A program made the translations under genes and the position numbers. A stretch of DNA of 64,000 bases from Silene conica (taxonomy: Eukaryota; Streptophyta; Magnoliopsida; Caryophyllales; Caryophyllaceae): assembly GCA_029255685.2 (NCBI GenBank), contig CM055312.2:4426649-4490648 (forward strand). The letters are read 5' to 3'. Shown piece after piece: positions 46,456 through 58,865 of the stretch (position 1 is the stretch's first letter; each line of letters begins with the position of its first letter). Below the pieces are notes generated by a model. It worked only from the letters and a program-made list of their open reading frames with translations, was not told where the DNA came from and ran no database searches.

Positions 46456-47808
46456 TCCCCCCTGTAACAGACTCGTTTTTTTTTATTTTTCGAAAATATC
46501 ATGTTTTTATTTTCACATGGCTTAAAATAATATACTATATACGGAAATAGTATATTATTTAGTGAAACGGTTCACCCTCGTTTGATACATATTATTTTAA
46601 AACGGTTTAAAATAATAGGATTATAAATTTATTAAAATTGGGTGATTAAAACGGTATAATCACATAATTTTAATCCTAAAAGGTGGTTTGGAAAAATTTG
46701 TTAATCATAATAACAGTATTATGTCATGAATGAATTTTGTTTTAGTTGATGCATTTTATTTATCGTCTTGTCGAATGCCTTGTGAATGCTTTCAATAACG
46801 TATTTAATTTTTGCAAACGGTTGTAACTTGGTGTGGCCTTAGAAGATTGTGTCACCGTAATGATGGGACACAGTCTTGCTTGTAATTTTGAGATCTTGAA
46901 TCTCCGTTTTGGGTTTTTGCCATGTAATTACTTTTGTATTTAAATTAGAATGTATCTAGGACTACTTTTGTAATTTAAATTAGTAATTTTGTGAAGACCA
47001 AAGACGGAGACCGGATGCTCACTCCCGCTGCAAGGTCCAAGATGGAACATCGAGACAAGCTTCTAGGGTCCAACGGTGGATTCCAAGTTGTATTTATGTT
47101 CTTTTTGGTAGGATAGGCCACACTAGGACTTTTTATTTACGTTTATTGCTTTCATTTTATGCTTTCATCGATAATAGCTTGCATCATTTTCCGCCTAAAA
47201 CCAAACCACCTATAACATGCCTGAAAACTGACTCATGTAGAGGTTACGCGTTAGTTTTCTGTGACAATACAGATGTCACATGTCAATTGCAAAGCCATCA
47301 CTTTATTTAATTCATTCACGCATATGCTAGATATTAGTTCACTTATTATGAATAAATAAAAGTTGATGGGGTCTTCCTCGTATAACCAAAAATTGAGACT
47401 AGTCTTTATAAATCAGCCTCCCATGAATCCCTTCTTCGTCGGTAGGCATAATATGACCCCTTCTACGTCGGGTAAGTGGGAACAGATGATTTATTTTATC
47501 TCAACATCATGGTCACTCGATACTATCTAGCGACTGAGATGGACTAATAGATAGGATTTACGGAAATCTATCGACCAAGAGTTCCAACGATTGGAATTAG
47601 CCAAACTGTGGGCTTATCAATATACGGAAATTGAGTCTTGGGATCGTTTATATAATTCTTGAGGGAGATCAATTATATAAATGCATGAGTCTACGAGTTT
47701 AAATTCAATTTAATATAGACTTAAATCACAACAATAAGATGCTTATATGGTTTTGTTTTATCTTCTTTTCAGTCTAGAACACGTTCAATTAAACTGCTGT
47801 ATTACTAA

Positions 47809-50208
47809 ATGGCTGGTGAAGACCCAATGCCAAATGCCAAGCTAGCACGTGAATCCTGGCTAAAAGCCTTCATGGACTCCATGAATCAGTCCACAAGACT
47901 GAGGAATGATGGGTCAACCTTCTCTGACTGGGAGGCAGCACTACGGAATGCTGCCATTGCTGACGGAAAGCTCAAGTACTTAACTGAGCCCATTCCGCCA
48001 CACCCAGGAACTGGAGCTAGAGCTAACGAGGTTCGCGCTCATAGCGACTTCTTCATGGAAGTGGGTGCCATAAAGAACGTACTCATCTATGCAATGGAAT
48101 CCAATTTGCAAAGACGCTTCATAACCCATGGTGCAAACAAGATTTTCACCACGCTCACTAACGAATTCTCAAAGGCTCCAAGAATCGTTTCTTATGAGCA
48201 TACATGTCGCTTCTTTGAGGCGTAACTCCAGAAGGGCCAAGCTGTTAGCCCACATATTCTTCACATGATTGAGAATATCGAGAAACTGGAGGCCCTAAAT
48301 TGCAAGATCAATGAGAACATAATCGTTGATCGAATGCTTCATTCGCTTCATGATGGGTTCGCTCTCTTTAGGGCAAACTACTACATGAACGACATGAACA
48401 AGACTCCTCATGAGCTCCACTCCCTTCTCGTACAGACTGAGAAGGATCTGAAATTAAGTGGGAGCGTGAAGCAAGATGTTCTCATGATCTCCAGTAAGGG
48501 TAAAGGTAGGGGTAAAGCTAAAGCTCAGGGCAACCTAACAGTAGGCAAGCCCAAGTTTAAGAAGTCAGGATTTACTAAGAGTGGGCCAGGTGAGTCGAGC
48601 AACTCAAAGGGCAAGACGAAGAGCAAGGATACTAGCATGGAGTGTCACCATTGCCACAAGACTGGGCATTGGAGGCGCTCCTGCCCCGTGTATCGTGAGG
48701 ACATTAAAGCAGGCCGTGTTACTCCTGTTGGTATGTTTTCTTCTTCTTTTATTCACATGATTGAGATTAACCACGCAAGTTGCGGAACTTGGGTACTTGA
48801 TACTGGTTGTGGTTCTCATCTTTGTAATCATGTGCAGGGCCTCCGAAACCAAGAACCCCTAACCAAGGGTGAGGTGGACCTGCGTGTCGGGAATGGAGCA
48901 CAAGTTGTTGCAGTCTCAAAGGGAACATACGTGATCCAGCTTCCAAGTGGATTCGAGTTATTTTTATATAACTGTTATTATGTTCCTTGTTTGTCCAAAA
49001 ACATTATTTCAGTTTCTGCACTTGACAAACTTGGTTTTTCATTTGTAATAGAGAATAATAGCTGTATTTTCTCCTTACACAATATGATTTATGGCAAGGC
49101 AGTTTCCATGAATGGAATTTATGTTTTAGATCAAACTACCGAGATATTACATATGAATAACAAGAGATTAAAGGTAGGTGACCAAGATCAAACTTACCTA
49201 TGGCATTGTCGTATGGGACACATAAATGAGAAACGCGTGAAACAGCTCATACAGAATGGAGCTATCTCGCCCTTTGATTTCGAATCATATGGCACGTGTG
49301 AATCATGTCTCATCGGCAAGATGACTCGTATTTCCTTCAAAGGTGTTGGAATGCGTGCTGCCGACCAATTAGGACTCATACATACGGATGTATGTGGGCC
49401 TATGTCGATCAACGCACGAGAGGGCTATAGGTATTTCATCACTTTCACGGATGATTTGAGTAGATATGGCTATGTCTACTTAATGAAGCACAAAAGTGAA
49501 TCCTTTGACAAGTTCAAAGAATACCAGAATCGGGTACAGAACCAGCTGGGAAGAAATATTAAAGCACTACGTTCTGATCGTGGTGGTGAGTATCTTTCAC
49601 ATGAGTTTGATCAACACCTTAAAGACTGTGGCATCGTGCTACAGTTGACTCCACCTGGAACGCCACAATTAAATGGTGTGTCCGAACGGAGAAATCGAAC
49701 CTTACTTGATATGGTTCGATCCATGATGAGTCACACAGTTGTGCCTGATTCATTGTTGGGCTATGCTCTTATGTCGGCCGCTCTAATACTTAACCGAAAT
49801 CCGTCTAAAGCTGTTGACAAGACTCCATACGAATTATGGAAGGGAACGGTCCCTAACTTGTCCTTTATTCGGGTTTGGGGCTGCGAGGCTTATGTCAAGT
49901 GGAGACACGAGGATAAGCTCGGCCCGCGATCGGTCAAGACATACTTTATAGGCTATCCAAAGGGAACTTTTGGTCATTACTTCTACTCGCCAACCGAACA
50001 ACGTATTTTTGTTGCGGCTAGTGCGACGTTCTTAGAGAAAGAATTTCTCGAGAACAAGTCGAGTAATAGAACCTTCGATTTATCAGAGGTTCAAGAACCA
50101 ACTGCCGAGCAACCATTGGAGGAAACAGTTCCTTCAACCGAGGCTGCGGTAGATATTCCTGAGGAACCTAGGAGGTCGGGAAGAGTCTCTATATCTCCAG
50201 ACAGATAC
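47809..50208 (+). pseudogene. E5 gag, protease and integrase
   Basis: Gag starts MAGEDPMPNAKLARESWLKA and continues through NAAIADGKLKYLTEPIPPHP and HELHSLLVQTEKDLKL, a copia gag. The zinc knuckle CHHCHKTGHWRRSC lies near 48648. The protease has CGTWVLDTGCGSHLCNHV. Integrase has the HCRMGHINEKRV/CESCLIGKM zinc-binding segment, then HTDVCGPMS, FTDDLSRYGYVY, RSDRGGEYLSHEF and NGVSERRNRTLLDMVRSMMS with the D-D-E core. It would package RNA, mature the particle and integrate cDNA. The frame is cut by the TRIM at 50209, and one other break is present. Confidence 0.9.
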
Positions 50209-50763
50209 TGTAACACTCCAAAAGTATGAGAGGAAAGTTGTCCCACATCGGTAGAATGTGAGGCTTGTGATATGTTTATAATAACTTCCACCCACCACTT
50301 GGTAACAAGGCCTTGTGCTTTTGGGCTTAAGTGAGGACAAATAATGGGCCCAAAGGCATACCTCCCATCTTATTGGGGGTGTGTTACGACCGTGGTGGGT
50401 CGGGTTGTTACAAATGGTATCAGAGCGACCCTGCGACCGTGTGGTGAGCCTGTGGTCGGGAGTACCCGGGTCACACACCTAGCGGGGGAGGATTCTGGCC
50501 CTGGTTGTGGTCAAGTTTGAGCCACAACGAGGACGTTGTGTTCTTTAAGTGGGGGAGTTTGTAACACTCCAAAAGTATGAGAGGAAAGTTGTCCCACATC
50601 GGTAGAATGTGAGGCTTGTGATATGTTTATAATAACTTCCACCCACCACTTGGTAACAAGGCCTTGTGCTTTTGGGCTTAAGTGAGGACAAATAATGGGC
50701 CCAAAGGCATACCTCCCATCTTATTGGGGGTGTGTTACGACCGTGGTGGGTCGGGTTGTTACA
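50209..50763 (+). mobile_element. TRIM: miniature LTR retrotransposon inserted in E5 pol
   Basis: The 204-bp LTRs (50209-50412 and 50560-50763) look identical. They start TGTAACACTCC and end GGGTTGTTACA. The TSD gatac sits at 50204-50208 and 50764-50768. The 147-bp interior consists of a primer-binding site TGGTATCAGAGC (50415-50426), a short non-coding stretch and a polypurine tract AAGTGGGGGAG (50546-50556). The LTR includes TCCCACATCGG, a word seen in many plant TRIM LTRs. It encodes nothing and relies on other elements' proteins. It inserted after its young copia host. Confidence 0.95.
50413..50559 (+). other. TRIM interior
   Basis: 147 bp: primer-binding site, GC-rich spacer with CCCGGG, and polypurine tract. 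There is no open frame and no 5S-rRNA-like block of the kind found in Cassandra TRIMs. Confidence 0.88.
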
Positions 50764-52400
50764 GATACATTGGTATGGTCGAGGAACACGATACAGATGA
50801 CGTCTTACTCCTAGAGGGTAATGAACCCACAACCTATAAAGGTGCCATGACTAGTTCTGACTCAAAGCTATGGCTAGAAGCCATGCAATCCGAGATGGAC
50901 TCCATGTATGAGAACAACGTGTGGGATCTTGTGGACCTACCTGCAAAGGTACGTCCCCTTCAATGCAAATGGCTTTACAAGATAAAGCATGTCGTGGAAG
51001 GTAAACAAGATATCCATAAGGCAAGACTAGTTGCTAAAGGTTTCACTCAAGTGCCAGGCTTGCACTATGATGAGATCTTTGCACCCGTAGTCATGCTACG
51101 TTCCATTCGGATTATCTTAGCGATCGCCGCATTTCATGACTATGAAATATGGCAAATGGACGTTAAAACCGCCTTCTTAAACGGTTATTTGGAGGAAGAG
51201 TTGTACATGGTACAACCCGAGGGTTTTATTGATCCAGAACATCCTAAGAAAGTTTGCAAGCTTAAGCGTTCCATCTATGGACTTAAGCAAGCATCGCGGA
51301 GTTGGAATCATCGCTTCGACCAAGTGATAAAAGAGAATGGGTTCATTCGATCAGTCGAGGAACCATGTCTTTATATCAAGTCGAGTGGGAGCAAGGTTGT
51401 ATTCCTAGTACTGTATGTCGACGACATACTCTTGATTGGGAATGACATACCTCTCTTATCTTCGGTTAAAGCATGGTTGAAAACCCATTTCCAGATGAAA
51501 GATCTGGGAGAGGCACAAAGAATTTTGGGCATCCGTATCTACAGGGATAGATCACGACGGATGTTGTCTCTCAGTCAGGAGTCTTATATAGATAAGATTA
51601 TGGAGAAATTCAGCATGACGAACTCCAAGAAAGGGTTCCTTCCTATGACTCCTGGGCTACACTTGAGCAAGACTCAAGAAGCTAAGTCAGTGGAAGAGAA
51701 AGAGCGCATGAGTCGGATTCCTTATGCTTCGGCAATAGGATCGATCATGTATGCCATGATATGCACACGTCCTGACGTTGCATATGCATTGAGTATGACA
51801 AGTCGATTCCAAGCTCATCCAGGTGAACAACACTGGATGGCCGTGAAAAACATTCTTAAGTACCTACGGAGGACTAAAGATTGGGGATTGACTTATGGAG
51901 GCGACTCGACGCTCTGCGCCACGGGTTACGCAGATGCTAGCTTCCAAACGGATCGAGATGACTCGAAATCTCAGTCTGGATTCGTTTTTACTCTTAATGG
52001 CGCTGCTGTCAGCTGGAAAAGTTCTAAACAGAGTGTTACAGCAGATTCTACGACTGAGTCCGAGTACTATGCCGCCTCAGAAGCAGCTAAAGAAGCAATA
52101 TGGATGCGTCAATTCTTACAAGGACTATCAGTAGTGCCTAGTTCGAATAACCCAGTCACCGTTTATTGTGATAATAAAGGTGCCATCTTCCAAGATAAGG
52201 AGCATAAGTCTAGCAACAAGGCTAGGCATGTACAACGGAAAGCTCATCTAATCAGAGATTACGTGGAGCAAAAGGAGATTTTCATTGATAAGATCGCTAC
52301 GGATGACAACATAGCTGATCCTCTCACAAAAGCATTACCACGTGATAAGCATGAAGGGCACATTCATTCCATGGGAATTGGATGTGTTCCTAAGTTGTAG
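50764..52400 (+). pseudogene. E5 reverse transcriptase and RNase H
   Basis: After the TRIM the copia frame resumes with LWLEAMQSEMDSMYENNVWD, KWLYKIKHVVEGKQDIHKAR, ARLVAKGFTQVPGLHYDEIF, QMDVKTAFLNGYLEEELYMV, GLKQASRSWNHRF and the catalytic LVLYVDDILLIGND. RNase H then follows (TGYADASFQTDRDDSKSQSG, STTESEYYAASEAAKEAIWM, YCDNKGAIFQDKEHKSSNKA). It ends VADPLTKAL-like (IADPLTKALPRDKHEGH), as copia pol normally does. The frame is open in this part; it is marked as a fossil because the polyprotein is separated from its start by the TRIM. Confidence 0.9.
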
Positions 52401-53249
52401 TACTCTTTTATGAATTCATGTAATATTCATTTCTCGTGTACTCTATTCAACCTTATTGTTATGATATAAAATGTTTTGTTTTTCATGTGGAATTGTACGC
52501 CAATTTTGAACACCACAAAGTGAACTGATTAACATTACATCGTTTTGGTCCTTTATTACCCACTTGAGCTGATAACTCAGGTAATCATTTTGTGACGTTG
52601 GTTGATGGTGGGTTCAACGAGCCATAAGTCACGTGGATGACTGACCAATCACAAAGGCGAGTTATACGGATATCTCGTAGGACACCCCGTGACAACGTTA
52701 TGGAGTCCTAAATGTTTTATAACATTGGGTGCCGGGTCGTGGATAGGACCTCCATAGTGTTCCTTAGAGTCGAGTCTTTTGACTTTCAACTGTCTCTTGA
52801 GATTAAGGCAGATTTTGGGTAACTTTGGTTTCTTTCCCACGGTCACCGTAACAGGGGCTAAGAGGATTTTTTCTGGGTTATTTCATGCTGCGCGATATCG
52901 GCAGGATTCGAGTTGAGGGAAATATCCAAACCCTTATCAGGATTTTATTATTTCTCAGGGCCACTCGAGGAGTAGTAACTGAAATGCATGGCCATGCTCG
53001 AATACAGATTCGTTTTATCAGTTAAGTTACTCTCTAGTCGGGGAAACCACTCTTGATACAGATCGCTTGTGAGATACGACCTTTGCGAATGCGGATTTGC
53101 AAATTGTCTTACATTGAGTGGGAGAAATTTTAAAAGGATATGAGATTCGGTTATCGCACCTACACTTGTACGGACAAGTGGAAGTTTGTTGGAGACTTGT
53201 GTCCTCCACATGTAGTGTGATAACGTCATTGCACATACCCTTGTACGGA
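52401..53249 (+). other. E5 3' untranslated region
   Basis: 850 bp without genes. Near its end a module (CTTGTACGGACAAGTGG, then a purine run, then TGTTGG, then TGTCC) occurs twice, at about 53166-53205 and 53241-53278. The second is the real polypurine tract and LTR start. Confidence 0.8.
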
Positions 53250-53261
53250 CAAGTGGGAGAT
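53250..53261 (+). other. E5 polypurine tract
   Basis: CAAGTGGGAGAT immediately before the 3' LTR start at 53262. Confidence 0.85.
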
Positions 53262-54251
53262 TGTTGGGGCTGGTGTCCTTAACGATTAAGTACAATGACT
53301 TATTAAATCTCTTTAAGGATCACAAGGGCATACTTTTGTATTATTACCAGTTGATCCACGTTTATCAATAACGGTTGGCTTGCTAGATAAGTTTGACGTT
53401 ATTGTCATACGGATGGCGGTGATCAACTGGTCCCTATACGTCACACCTATAGGACACGTTTGAGAGATGTGAAGGTATGAAAATACAGTCACATTTATGC
53501 CGGATATGACTAAACAGTTAGTCAGAGGTATTGACTATTAAATTAGTCAATAAGATGTTGAGATTATTATTTAATACGGATTAAATAATTTTAGCTAACA
53601 CGGATTACATGATTAATTCGTAAATTAAATATAAACGGTTATATTTAATTAAATATTGTATTCGCGTATTAATATAAACGGTTATATTAATTTGGGTAAT
53701 TATACAATATCGTAATTTTATCGGACCGTTATTAATACATCGACTGCATTAATATCTGATAACACGTATGCGATTTATAATAAAAATCCCGCAAATAATA
53801 TTTAGCAAAACGGGTCGAATCACGCAAAGGAATAAGGTAAGAGTGGAAAAAGCCCACCCTCACCTCCAGTCCATTCGGCCGACCCAAATACTACATAAGG
53901 AGAGTTCTTCTCCTTATGTCAGTTACTGGTAATTGATAATTCTCACAACTAGGGTTTTTGAGAGCATCTTTCTCCCAAAACTCAGATCTCACATCTAAAA
54001 CCTCAAAAGGCTCTCCCCATATTGCAAGGCAATTGGAGGGTATTTCTAGCACACGCGGCATCGTCTCAATCAAAGTCTTGGGTGCAAGTTATAGGAGGGA
54101 ATTTACTTTAATTCCTGTTCTTAGGCCATAAGCACAAAGGACCAAAGGTTGATTTCTTTTCATGTTTTATTTATCTTATGACTATAATCACAATTGTATG
54201 TTTCATTATAATCCTGCAAGTTTAGGGCGAATACATGCTTTATTCCCCACA
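53262..54251 (+). repeat. E5 3' LTR
   Basis: 990 bp with one difference from the 5' LTR, followed by the TSD gttac. Confidence 0.95.
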
Positions 54252-54256
54252 GTTAC

Positions 54257-54459
54257 AGGGAAAAGGCGAGTTATGGGGACCTTCTATGGGACCTCCGTGG
54301 GTCAATGGGGACCAATGTGGTGGCCAGTGGAGCGGTTGAGCCTGGCGGTGAGGGAGGAAACACGATAAGAGGGGGCGTTGAAGGGTGCTGGAAATGGGGC
54401 GAGTTTCGGTCGTGCGTGGGCTGGTTTGGGCAGTGCTGGTGGTTGTTAGGTTAGCCTCA
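54257..54459 (+). mobile_element. R0: LTR continuation
   Basis: About 200 bp of GC-richer LTR sequence resume after the copia TSD. They are cut at 54460 by the LTR of E6. Confidence 0.6.
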
Positions 54460-55003
54460 TGTTGGGCCCCAAAGTTGCCATCTTTTGGCCCATGACACGT
54501 GGTGGCTCAGCACTGGAGCATCTTGGAGTACATGGATCGAAGGGGAGAAGAGATCCTAGCCGCAGACTCACCATCAAAATAAAGCACAAAAGAGGTGTGC
54601 TGAAGAAGATTGAAGGCCCAAAGTCGTTGGCCCCTCATCACAGCCCAAGTACATATTCTGTAAACATAGTTAGAAATGGACCAAAATGAATGTAACGCCT
54701 GGGCCATGCCCAACAGTCTTTACCCAACAGACTTGTATGCCCTCATGCATTATAAATAGGGGAGTTCATTTATTATGTAGGACTACCCAAGATCCGACCT
54801 AGGAAACCACTTAGGAAAACCCCTTGCATTTATGCAAGAACACCCACTTAACATTTTAACACTTATACTTTTCTGCAAGAATAACAACACTCTCTTCTTC
54901 ACTTCTTCAATCTTTTAACATATCCGCCATAGTTAATGAGGAGCTTTATTTTAAGATCACTATAACCTAACATAAACAAACTTGGTAATTTTTGACCAAA
55001 ACA
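54460..55003 (+). repeat. E6 5' LTR
   Basis: It starts TGTTGGGCCCC after R0 and ends CAAAACA 3 bp before the primer-binding site. A TATAAATA word lies near 54752, and further down are CT-rich words typical of a plant leader. Confidence 0.85.
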
Positions 55004-55006
55004 TTT

Positions 55007-55024
55007 TGGCGCCCACCGTGGGGC
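55007..55024 (+). other. E6 primer-binding site
   Basis: TGGCGCCCACCGTGGGGC, identical to the E3 site, which places both elements in the same lineage. Confidence 0.88.
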
Positions 55025-55079
55025 TATAGTGATCGTTGTACCCAAAAATCCTCTCAAACCATCTTAGCCAAACTTAGCA

Positions 55080-57809
55080 ATGTCGGGAACCACCTCAAAA
55101 ACAACCAACCCCTTAGCACCGCCTTCATCCGCTAGTAAAACACCACTACCATCCACATCCAAAGTCATTATTCCGTCACCATCCACAACAACAATGGCAC
55201 CAGTCAGTAGAAGCACCCCTACCGTGGCTCCAACCAGAACCACTGTCTCCATCCAACCGGACGTCGGGAAAAAGCAAAGTCCAAGCCAACTCACTCCGAC
55301 AGTGGAGATGTGGCAGTCAATGGCGGAAGCAATCAGCAGCCTGAAGAAAGACAACCAAGACCTGAGGGCACGGATCACCGCCAGTACAACATCAGCCATG
55401 GCCGAAGCTGCAGAAAGGCATCAAAGGAGAGCTGCTGCCAACACGAAAAGGACAAGAGAAGTGTCGGCTGAGTTGGTCATGCGCTTGGATCTCAGCAGGG
55501 TTACTCCTCCAAAAGTGATAACCCCTAGTGGAATTGGATTCCTATCCTACCCTTCGCAACCCCATGCCTTCACACACACACAGGTAATGATGTCCTAAGA
55601 ATGCAATCCCCAAACACTAACTTTTCTCACCCGGCAGGACCCTCATATCAGATCAGCAAGCTCCCGCATGGCCGGCAGAATCATCAACAAGGCTGCCCCT
55701 CTATCAGCAGTTCAGCGGGAGAAGCGAAGCACCAGGGTGCAGTATACAACAAACCCCCTCCATCATTCACACCTCCCAGTATGCCAGCCTATTTCCGCTA
55801 GCCGGTCAGGCTCCCGAGGCCACGGAGTATGGATTTCTGCCTCCACACGCGGCACCTACACTATCTAACGCGTGGGAGCAGAAATACAAGGAACTATGGG
55901 ATCTTGTCAACCGCATACCAGGAGTACCACGACCCCTGGAGAAAGCGACAGAAGACAGTTACGCGGATTCTCCCTTCACCAGTAATATAGTCTCTGTCGA
56001 CGTGCCAAAGGGGTTTACACCACCAACAATGACGCACTACGACGGAACTGCTGATCCAATAGACCACGTCAATCAATATAAGCAAACAATGATGGTGATA
56101 ACAGCTGCCGAACCACTCAAGGAAGCATGCATGTGTAAAGGATTTGGATCATCTCTCTCAAGAGGAGCCCTGCAATGGCTGGTCAGCCTGCCTAATGGAA
56201 GTATCCCCAGCTTTGCTGAGCTGGTAAACGCCTTCAACCAGCAGTTTGCCAGCAGTCGGAAGCCAAAAAAGCAAACAAGCGATCTATATCGCATCATCCA
56301 GGGTGACACGGAGCCAACAAGAGACTACCTAGTCAGATTCAACAATGAAATGGTGTCCATACCAAAATGCGACATGGCCACCGCCATCCACGCCTTCCGC
56401 TGGGGGCTACCAGAGGGATTAGATCTATACAAAGATCTAACCAAGTGGACCTGCACCAGCTTTGCTCAAGTACAGTAGAAGGCTTTGGATGTCGTCCGCC
56501 TGGAGGAAGACTTAGGGCCTAAGAGGATCAGCCCACGCGTAGAAACAACCTCCAGGAAAGCAAAGGAAGAAAGGAGCGAGAAAGCCAAACCCTACAGCAG
56601 GCCAGCCAACAAAATATTAGGAGGAAAAAACTGGAAGAATGATCCAAATCTACCTTCCAAGGTAAAAGAATACGGTTTTAATGTTAATCTTGCAGGAGTG
56701 ATTAAAGCCCTTAAAAACCTGGGAGAGAAAGTCAAATGGCCCAAAAAGAGGATGGAAGAAAGAGCAAAGGACAACAGGGACACCAGCTTGAGGTGTGATT
56801 TCCACGAGGAGAACATCGGTCATACTACGGAGGACTGCATTACCTTGAGGAAAGAGGTGAAATACCAGTTTGACCAAGGGAACCTAAACCACCTGTTAGC
56901 TAAGGGAACCAAGGTCAACTCCACCAGTCAGGTCAGACCTTCTAGCCCTCCTGTTTGCACCAAAATCATCAATGTAATTACAGGAGGATCAGAACTATGC
57001 GGACTGACCTACTCAGCCGCAAAGAGGCACGCCACCAAATCAAAGGGAGACAGACCAAAAAGTTCCTGTATGATCAGCAGCGAGGATCTTCCAGCAGTCA
57101 GTTTCGACGAAACTGACGGAAAAGGAGATGCAGAATACCACGATGATGCTCTGATAATCACCTTGTCCATAGGAAATTGCACGGTCAAAAAAATCCTAGT
57201 GGATACAGGAAGCTCTGTTAACCTCATCATGCTGGAGACGCTAAAAAGCATGGGATTCAACGAAAGCGACCTGGTGAAGAAATCGGTGCCCCTGGTAGGA
57301 TTTAGCGGTGAAACAAAGAATTCCTTGGGGAAATACTCATCCCCACCTACGCTGGAGGAATAAACAAGCAGGTAAGGTATCTTGTGATTGATGGTCCTTC
57401 CACCTATAATGTGATTCTTGGCAGGCCATAGATCCATGACATGAAAGCAATACCGTCATCCTACCACCAATGCTTGAAGTTCCCCACGCCATGGGGGTAC
57501 AAACAATCAGAGGAAGCCAAGACGAAGCAAGGAGCTGCTACAAGGTGGCACTCAAGCCCACAACAACTCCGCCACCAGCATAGCAATCAAAGGGAAAGCG
57601 GCTCCAGGAGGAATACGTTGAGCCACCACAGCTAGAAGTAGACGAAATCCCCCTGGACCCGCAGCAGCCAGAGAGGAAGGTCCTGATGGGAGCAGAATGT
57701 ACAGGTGATATCCGCCTGAAACTTGTACAGTTATTGAAAGAAAATATTGATTGCTTTGCTTGGTCACATGAGGATATTGTAGGTATAGATCCAGAAGTCA
57801 TCTCACACA
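55080..57809 (+). pseudogene. E6 gag and protease region, first copy
   Basis: Gag begins MSGTTSKTTNPLAPPSSASK with a helix SSLKKDNQDLRARI. The capsid-like part has GFTPPTMTHYDGTADPIDHV, KEACMCKGFGSSLSRGALQW and LVNAFNQQFASSRKPKKQTS. A degenerate zinc knuckle CDFHEENIGHTTEDC follows, then the protease with ILVDTGSSVNLIMLETLKSM and VPLVGFSGE. Domain order and sequence parallel E3. The region has several breaks and is a fossil. Bases 56380-57809 are the first copy of the tandem duplication. Confidence 0.88.
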
Positions 57810-58865
57810 TGTAACATCCCAATATTTTAGGACTTGGAAGTTTAATGATTTTAAGTTCAAGTTCGAGAATTAATTTATATTTCGTAATTTTTGGAATTTC
57901 TTCTAAATAGCTAATTAATTTATGTGATAATATTTTAAAGGATTTAAAATAAGGTTTCATTTAATTTCATAATTTACGTCTTAACAATTTAATTTCATAG
58001 TCCGGAAATATTTATATCATCTTAAGTTTATACTTACCTTAAGTCGGTGTTTTTAGCTTAAACCGTCTTAAAACTTGTCTTATGGGCCTAACTTGTTAAT
58101 GGACCCATTTCCCCTCTTTTTCCTCACAAAACCCTAACCCCACCATCTTCTACCTCCCTCCTCCAATTCATTTTTCAGATTTGCAAACATCAACAAACAC
58201 CATTTTTATAAATTTCTCCTTCAATCTTAAAATGCTCATAGAATCTTCGTTTCCTATCTGATTGAGACGATTTTCGCGGCCACGGATTCCTCTTCTCGCC
58301 CTCCTTCTTTCTAGGGAAGTTTTATCTCATAATCTTTCCGTCAAAATTTTGGCATGCTCTTGTAGTTTCGAAATTCGGATTTTCTTCGATGTTTGTGTTG
58401 TTTTAGACGGTGTTGGTGTTAACCCGGAAGAAGGCTTGGTGATTATTGAAGACGATCTCGAAGATTTCAAAGATTTCGCTAATTAAAGGTGACGATAATG
58501 AGAAAACTCGGCCTTATTGTGAATATTGGCACTTGTGATGTTGTTCTTGTTATTGTTTCTGAATTTTTGTTTAAGAATGATGTTAATGGACTTAGTAACA
58601 TGTTTAGGTGTGTTCTTAGTTGTTGAATTCATGTTTTATAATGTTATTACTTGTTCAAATGCTTATTTTCAGTTTTGCACAAAGTTAAGACGAATACTTG
58701 AATTAATCGTTTAAGGATTGTTATGGGTTTTGTTTGTTGTTAGATAGTAGTATTGGATGATTGGTAATGTTGGGTAAACATCATGTGTAGTGATTCATAA
58801 GGATTGGTGTCGATTTTTGATGCTTTTGAATAGGCTGGAAATGTTATTTTCGCGTGCAGGCTCTC

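Larger units (their letters stand above)
46005..47808 (+). other. E5 leader (1.8 kb untranslated region)
   Basis: The leader between the primer-binding site and gag is unusually long and non-coding. It carries three 12-9-12 dyad cassettes in its first 450 bases and short repeats of the kind TTAAAATAAT near 46520-46640. The small open frame over 46317-46550 mostly reads through the cassettes and is not credible as a gene. Confidence 0.8.
45000..54251 (+). mobile_element. E5: young Ty1/copia retrotransposon (hosts a TRIM)
   Basis: 9252 bp including a 555-bp TRIM. The LTRs are 990 bp each (TGTTGGGGC to TTCCCCACA) with one difference seen. The TSD gttac is at 44995-44999 and 54252-54256, the Met-type primer-binding site at 45992, and the polypurine tract at 53250-53261. 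The domain order gag, protease, integrase, RT, RNase H is the copia order. It appears nearly whole apart from the TRIM insertion and about one further break in gag. One difference in 990 bp is roughly 40 thousand years at 1.3e-8. Lineage within copia is not assigned with confidence (Tork/TAR-like). Confidence 0.95.

Noticed and set aside
46317-46550. Small leader peptide of the copia element
   Set aside because: Much of the frame is the 12-9-12 cassettes and AT-rich sequence; no sign of coding constraint can be seen from one copy.
50413-50559. Cassandra-type TRIM with 5S rRNA sequence
   Set aside because: Neither the LTR nor the interior contains a 5S-like internal promoter block.
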